Positions 58,844-64,000 of a stretch of DNA of 64,000 bases are shown in pieces. Origin of the DNA: Cephalopachus bancanus (taxonomy: Eukaryota; Chordata; Mammalia; Primates; Tarsiidae); contig JAPVLO010000097.1 in the NCBI GenBank assembly GCA_027257055.1, forward strand, positions 2,480,001 through 2,544,000, read 5' to 3'. Below the pieces are notes generated by a model. It was not told the DNA's origin. It did no database searches and saw only the letters and a list, made by a program, of their open reading frames with translations. Positions within the stretch are counted from its first letter, which is position 1. Each line of letters begins with the position of its first letter. The translations under genes and the position numbers were made by a program.

Positions 58844-59139
58844 GCCGGGCTCGGTGGCTCAGCCTGTAATCCCGCGCCTTTGGGAGACTGAGGTGAGTGG
58901 ATTGCCTGAGCCCGCGGGTTCGGGACCCGCCTTGGTAGCGAGACCTCATCTCTACAGTAAATAAAAAAATCAGCAGGGCGTCGCAGCGCATGCCTGTAAT
59001 TCCGGTTACTCGGAAGGCTGAGGCGGAAGGATTGCCAGAGCCCAGCGGGTCGAGGCTGCGGTGGCCGGGAGCGGCCACTGCACTCCAGTCTGGGCGACCG
59101 AGTGAGACTCCAACTAAAAAAAAAAAAAAAAAAAAAAAA
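58844..59139 (+). mobile_element. Alu, sense, subfamily A, young-looking
   Basis: A full-length Alu with a 26-base uninterrupted A tail. It is flanked by an exact 11-bp target duplication ACACCTTATAA at 58833-58843 and 59140-59150. It carries subfamily A diagnostics (CCCGCGCCTTTGGG; GGTAGCGAGACC). Long pure tail and perfect flanks suggest it is among the most recent insertions here. Confidence 0.96.
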
Positions 59140-59171
59140 ACACCTTATAAAACATTTTTATACTTGGGTCC

Positions 59172-59525
59172 CTATATTAGTCTACTAGTGATGCCATGAT
59201 AAAATGCCACGAAATGGGTGGATTCCATAACAGAAATTTATTTTTTCACAGTTTTGGAGTCTAGACATATCAGATCAAGATGCCTGAGCATTGATTTCTC
59301 CTGAGGCCTCCCTCCTTAGCTTACAGATGGCCTTCTCGACACCATGTTCTCATGTGGCCTTTCTTTCTATGCTCCCATGTCCCCAACATCTCTCTCCTTA
59401 GAAGGACACCAATCATATTGAAATAGAACTTCTCTCTTATGAACTCCTTAAAGATCAAATATAGTCTTATACTGGTGTAGAGCTTCAGCATATTAATTTT
59501 GGTTGGACACAATTAAATCTACCAG
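59172..59525 (-). mobile_element. MLT1-type MaLR LTR, antisense
   Basis: Antisense MLT1 landmarks in order: CTATATTAGTCTACTAGTGA, AACAGAAATTTATTTTTTCA, CAGTTTTGGAGTCTAGA, CATGTGGCCTTTCTTTCTAT, GAAGGACACCAATCATATTG and GACACAATTAAATCTACC. Same family group as the LTR at 16987-18116 but in the opposite orientation and not nested. Confidence 0.85.
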
Positions 59526-59984
59526 TCCCCTAATTTCTTTATACGGCTTTTAAGATAGTCATTCAAGATGGTTCTAACACTGTTCTCTCACAGTGTCAAT
59601 TTTACCCACAGAAAACGAACCCTTTATCTATTGTGTGGAAGTACAAAAAGCAATGACTGCATTGATTTTTTCATAAACTGACATGTAGATTTAATCCAAC
59701 TAGCCTTCCTTACCTCCTCCAAGCACGTACCAACATCCATAAGCCACACTTAAGAGTCATAAGTCATACTCCCTCAAGAAATCCCTCATTGAGTTCTAGA
59801 TATGAATAATGTATGAAGTAAATCTTCCCTTCTGGTCAATATGCATACTCTCCAACTGTGATTCCCTTAAAGTTATCTTTACTGGATGTAAGAGAGGCAT
59901 TTTGTTCATCTTTTCCAAAGAAAAGAGAATAAACAATTTAATAACCCTGTCAAATTCGTTAGTGCATTCTTTATTATTTTCTTT
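59526..59984. other. Anonymous DNA
   Basis: Nothing recognised. Confidence 0.45.
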
Positions 59985-60880
59985 CTTCTAATTCCTTTGA
60001 ATTTAATTTTCTGGATTTTTCTTTCTGTTTATAATCAGTATTTAGATTACAAACTTTTTCTTCTTTTATTATAAAAAATTATTTATACATTTTCCTCTAA
60101 TTTTGACATATAGGATTTTATATCATTAAATTTACATTTTCTAACTGTGATTTTTGACTTGTTTATTATTTACAATAAATTGCTTAAGTTTTAAACAATG
60201 TAGACTTTCTAGTGATTTTTTTAAATTTTATTTTTAACTTTAGTGGTAGCCAGAAAACATGCTCTGAGTGGTTTCAATCATTTCAAATTTGTTTAGACAT
60301 TTTTGTGGTTCAACATCTGATTTATTTTGATAAATGTTTTCTGTGTATGTGAAAAGAACATTAATTCTTACTGTAAAAAATTTTTGTATTCTTTGTTTTT
60401 GTCTGCATGCTCTACCTTTTGCTGAGAATTAATATTACCCATTATAACAGTGGATTTGAAGATATTTTATTAGGAGTATGCAAATTTAGAAATGTTTTTA
60501 TCCTCCTAGTGAACTAACACTTTGTTTTTATGCAGTGCTAATTTTCATATTTGCTAATACTGCTTACTTTAAAATCCACTTGAACTAATCTTAGTACATT
60601 TATAGAAGCATTATTTTGGGCTAGTTTTACAAAAATTCTGTGTATCTTTTTTTCTAATTATTCTACTTTCAACATTTTCATATGCTTTTATTTAAATTAT
60701 GCCTTTTGTAAGAAACATATTGCTCTATTTTAATTCAATCTGACAGTTTTTGTCTTTTAATTGGAATACTTAGTTCATTTGCATTTCTTATAATTACTGG
60801 CACATTTGCATTCAAATTGACACTGTTGCTATTTTCTATTTATTACCTTGCTTCTCTAATTTTTCCTCTACTCTCTTGCT
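59985..60880 (-). mobile_element. Old L1, antisense, ORF2 endonuclease region
   Basis: Antisense landmarks in L1 order: TAGCCAGAAAACATGCTCTG, TGATAAATGTTTTCTGTG, TATAACAGTGGATTTGAAG, TACTTTAAAATCCACTTGAA, TTTTGTAAGAAACATATTGC and TTTTAATTGGAATACTTAG. The element continues at 62190-62860 after an interruption, giving a split L1M-age antisense copy. Confidence 0.75.
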
Positions 60881-60884
60881 GTTT

Positions 60885-61024
60885 TGATTACCTACTGCTG
60901 TGTAGGTAATCCTCTTATGCAACTTAAGATTTAAAAGCAACAACAATTTTATTCATTCTTGTAATTTTCAAGGTGGGTGTACTGGGCACAGTGGGTCCAT
61001 TTTCCTGTTCTTTGTAGTATTGTT
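60885..61024 (+). repeat. Left part of an old repeat (same family as 38413-38930)
   Basis: Starts GATTACCTACTGCTGTGTAG, then ACAACAATTTTATTCATTC. It resumes at 61640-61870 after an LTR. It lies between the two halves of the antisense L1. Confidence 0.5.
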
Positions 61025-61639
61025 GCAGGAATTTTTAGCTGCATTGTCAGCTTAGATCCTCAGGTTCTTGTCTCACAACCAGGACAATTAGGGAACCTGG
61101 ACACCTAAGAATGAGTGAAGAAGGAATCTATTAAGCCACAGAAAGCTCTCAAGAAAAGAGAGGGGGCTCAGAATGGGTTTCCTGAGAAAGGGTTTCCTGG
61201 GTGGGAGAACATTCTGTAGTTTTCTCTCTCCCTTCTCGGAACTTCTTTTCATTTGCATTTTACCTGCCTTTCAAACTCTTAGCTATTTCCTGCTCCCAGC
61301 CTACTTAGCCTTTATTGCACGTGTGCCCTTGTCCAAAGTTACTCTCTCTTGATTATTACCCATAAGTACCACAGAAAAGCCCCCTAGGGGGTGTAAGACC
61401 ACAATGCAAATATCATGTTAGTGATATTATAAGAAGTTTAGGTCAAGTGAGGACATTTAGTTGAGCTATTGTGCCTACGTTTGGTTGGCAAAATGTTCCT
61501 TTGAACAAAACATTCTGACTTAAGAGGATGTTCTTAACCACATTAACCACATTTTCAATTGCTAGTTACATAACAAGGATGGTGCAGGGGCATTCCCATG
61601 GGCATTCCCTTGAGACCCTCCCTATCTATTTGCCTAGCC
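61025..61639 (-). mobile_element. Solo ERV1-type LTR, antisense, nested in an older repeat
   Basis: On the minus strand the order is U3-like sequence, then an AATAGA/AATAAA-type signal region followed by TTCCTTCTTCACTCATTC and a TCCTGGTTGTGAGACAAGAA segment with AACCTGAGG, the usual R-U5 pattern of an ERV1 LTR. There is also an AATAAAGGC further upstream near 61305. No coding region. Exact ends not resolved. A separate family from the LTR at 17053, judged by its U3. Confidence 0.65.
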
Positions 61640-61870
61640 AGTTTCTGACTACCTTCTTGCTCTGAATTTCAGCTGGAGCACTGAATCCACAGTCATAAGA
61701 TGTTTGCCTGGTCTGGAGTATTCATGATGGTTCACTCATATGGTTGGCATTTGATGTTTAATGTCATCTGGGAGCACCATAGTTTTTTCCACGTGGCTTC
61801 TCCATGTAGCTTGAGCTTGTTGCAATGTTGTGGCTAGGTTTCAAGAGGCAGTATCACAGGTGTGCCTGAA
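61640..61870 (+). repeat. Right part of the old repeat interrupted by the LTR
   Basis: CTGAATTTCAGCTGGAGCAC, GGTCTGGAGTATTCATGATGG and CCACGTGGCTTCTCCATGTAG follow in the order expected after the segment at 60885-61024. The 106-codon frame at 61870-62190 begins near its end and has no motif. Confidence 0.5.
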
Positions 61871-62189
61871 TGACAGTGAAAGAATGGATCCTCCTTATGT
61901 CTGGGCACAGAATTTTCAGACTGTGGTCTCCACTACATTTTACTGGTCAAATTTCAGAGATAGCCCTATTCATGGGCAAGGGAATACCTCTACTTCTTGA
62001 TATGAGGATCAGAGAGGGGAAGACTTGCTGGGAGTCACTTTCTGAAGATTATTTACCATGCTTGTATCATATGTTTCATGTTTTACTATTATTTTACTAT
62101 TCTTGTACGACAGTATTTTTAAAATTCATTAGTATTATCATTACTTTATCTCCTTACTTTTATTGTGTCAGGTTAAAAGTTAGTTTTTG

Positions 62190-62860
62190 AATTTTTGTTG
62201 AACCTTGAAAGCAATATTTATTTTTAATCACTGGCTGCTTTTAAGAGCTTATTACATTGTTTTGTTGCCAAAGTTTAATTATGATTAGGCTTTTTTTTTT
62301 TGTTTAAAGTACTCACTGTTTACCTAACATAAGGTTTATAGTGCTTTTTCATTTTACAATTTTGAAAAATAATAAAAAATTAGCTCTTGAAAATGGAGTT
62401 TCTATTTTGTTTCCTCTCTCCTTTCTCTCTGAAACTAAACTTCTGTGTATGTGATTCCTTTTGACTGTATCCCAGATTAATGTAGATGAATGGTTTTTGT
62501 TTTTGCTTCTATTCCAACTATGCATTTTTGTTGCATTTATTTCTATTCTTCTGTTAAACCCTTTCATAGAGTCCTTAATTTCAGTTGTTTTATTTTTAGT
62601 TCCAGAATCTTTAAATTATTTTTTCCATAATTTTAGGTACTCTGTTAAATTTGTCCTCTTTATCTTTAATTCTGTTCAACATATTAAACATTATTTTGAA
62701 TTATCTAATAAATCTATTTTTGAATATGCTGTGACTCTCTCTATGATTTTCTGTATTTCTTTTTGGCCAAATTTTTTTATTTCAAAAATTGCAGCAATAA
62801 TTTGAAACTTTCTGTGTTATATCCCCCCCCAAATTAGTTCTTCCTTTGTCAAAAAGCACT
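62190..62860 (-). mobile_element. Old L1, antisense, ORF1/5' side continuation
   Basis: Antisense landmarks: TCACTGGCTGCTTTTAAGAG (62229), GTGATTCCTTTTGACTGTAT and CCCAGATTAATG (62450-62475), then T-rich antisense ORF1. It continues the L1 at 59985-60880 in minus-strand order. The 114-codon plus-strand frame at 62461-62805 is a shadow. Confidence 0.65.
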
Positions 62861-64000
62861 AGTAATTACAGAATATCATTTCTACTCAGTAACTGAAGTT
62901 ATTTGAACCTGGTCAGTCTATGTATGCTTTATCTTTACTTCAACTAACATGTAAAAACCTGGAGGTTTGATCAAGCCACCTCCTTTTTATTAGGCCATGA
63001 GCTTTCTTTTTTTAATATCCCCTTGCTACCTCACCCCAGTCCTGTGAGTACATTGAGTTTGTTTAACTTCTGTGTATCTATCTCACAATTTTGAAATGGA
63101 AAAATATTTTAAAATGAAATACAATACCAAGTACAGTACTTGCCTCTCTAGAATGCCTTTGTCCTTTTATTCTAGCTCTAAAATTCTCCTTGTGTTGGAA
63201 TTACCTATTTATTTGATAGCTTAAAAAATATCTTAAATAGATTTCTCAGTTTTTCAAATTGTTTCTCATGGAAGGGTTGATTCAATAAATCATATTTCTA
63301 TTGTAGCTAATGTAATTTTTCCCTATCCCTCTTTACTCCTTTTAATCGAGTTATCTAAACTCTTTTTTCCCTTTGCTTTAAATATCTTTAAGCTACTGCA
63401 TTATTTTAATGCCATATTGTAATGCCAAAAGTTGGGAGATAAAAAAATTGTATTTTTTACAAATCTGTTTGTTAGTAAGGGAATAGATATCTCCTTTTTA
63501 AGAAGAGGATTTACTAATTTTTCTTGGCTGTGTACAGTACTAAGCAGATAACTGTTTGCTGTTAGTTCCCATGTAGCTTATTCTTCACTTCTTATATTAT
63601 CCTTTCACACATGTAGAGGATGTCAGGTTGGATACAATGTATTAGATTTGAAAAGCATTTTCTCCAAAATAGAGAATCTAAAGCTATTAAAACATAGCCA
63701 TGTGTATGTTTTGTAACTACCTTCTACATTATTTTTCCCTTCAGGAAATACTTTAAAATAATAGAAAGAGTTCTCACTTCAAGAAAATCTGAACTTTTTA
63801 GCAATTTATCATGCTAATTATTATAAATAATTATACATATCTTAAAGCACAATGTATTCTCAAAAATAATGATTCTCTTTAACACACAATTAGCAAAAAA
63901 TAAACAATAAAAAAGTTGATACTTAAAAATAATAATGTTAAATTAGTCTTTATTCTTTCTAGACAGTATTAAGTTCATTATATATATTATCTGATATAGT
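62861..64000. other. Anonymous AT-rich DNA to the right edge
   Basis: No gene or confident repeat is recognised. It could include more decayed antisense L1. Confidence 0.45.

Noticed and set aside
62461..62805. 114-codon hydrophobic plus-strand frame
   Set aside because: Antisense shadow of an old L1 (ORF1/5' side); no signal peptide pattern or promoter context.

Overview
The window reads as nuclear DNA of a primate: AT-rich, non-coding, and built from several layers of mammalian transposable elements. The most informative markers are about eleven Alu elements. At least seven share diagnostic changes that human AluJ/S/Y lack, such as a GAGCCCGCGGGTTCGAG B-box region and a right arm ending GACTCCAACTC. 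Together with an L1 family whose 3' UTR I do not know from human, this points to a strepsirrhine, most likely a lemur. That is inference from recalled consensus features; no alignment was run. I found no exon, host gene, structural RNA gene, bacterial gene or CRISPR array. The long reading frames are L1 ORF1/ORF2 remnants, simple repeats, or opposite-strand shadows of repeats.

Layout. 1-4.6 kb: an old antisense L1 split by a younger, internally inverted L1. 6.1-9.3 kb: L1 3' pieces, including a twin-primed L1 carrying an Alu, then an old Alu. 9.57-12.09 kb: an L1 with a long 5' UTR and a broken ORF1, itself split by an Alu and ending at a 192-bp segment that recurs at 17.96 kb. 13-19.5 kb: an Alu-rich stretch with MIRs and an MLT1 LTR into which an ERV1-type LTR has inserted. 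20.4-22.7 kb: an MLT2-type LTR carrying a copied ~110-bp local segment, then a twin-primed antisense L1. 23-50 kb: mostly old, anonymous AT-rich DNA with isolated fossils (probable LTR at 31.5, Alu at 32.4, L1 ORF1 at 37.5, MER2 at 38.1, L1 3' end at 40.7, hAT-type element at 44.4 kb). 50.4-52.7 kb: an old sense L1 with an Alu fragment. 52.87-55.67 kb: an L1 bounded by short direct repeats that has ORF1, an endonuclease-only ORF2 and a 3' UTR, but no reverse transcriptase. 58.8-62.9 kb: a young Alu, an antisense MLT1, and an old antisense L1 split by another repeat that itself holds an antisense LTR.

No genes work together here. The biology is the insertion history. The best candidates for something unusual are the RT-less L1 at 52.87-55.67 kb (organisation like half-L1/HAL1 elements), three L1s with inversions of twin-priming type, two short non-tandem local duplications, and two Alu subfamilies separated by a 6-bp indel.
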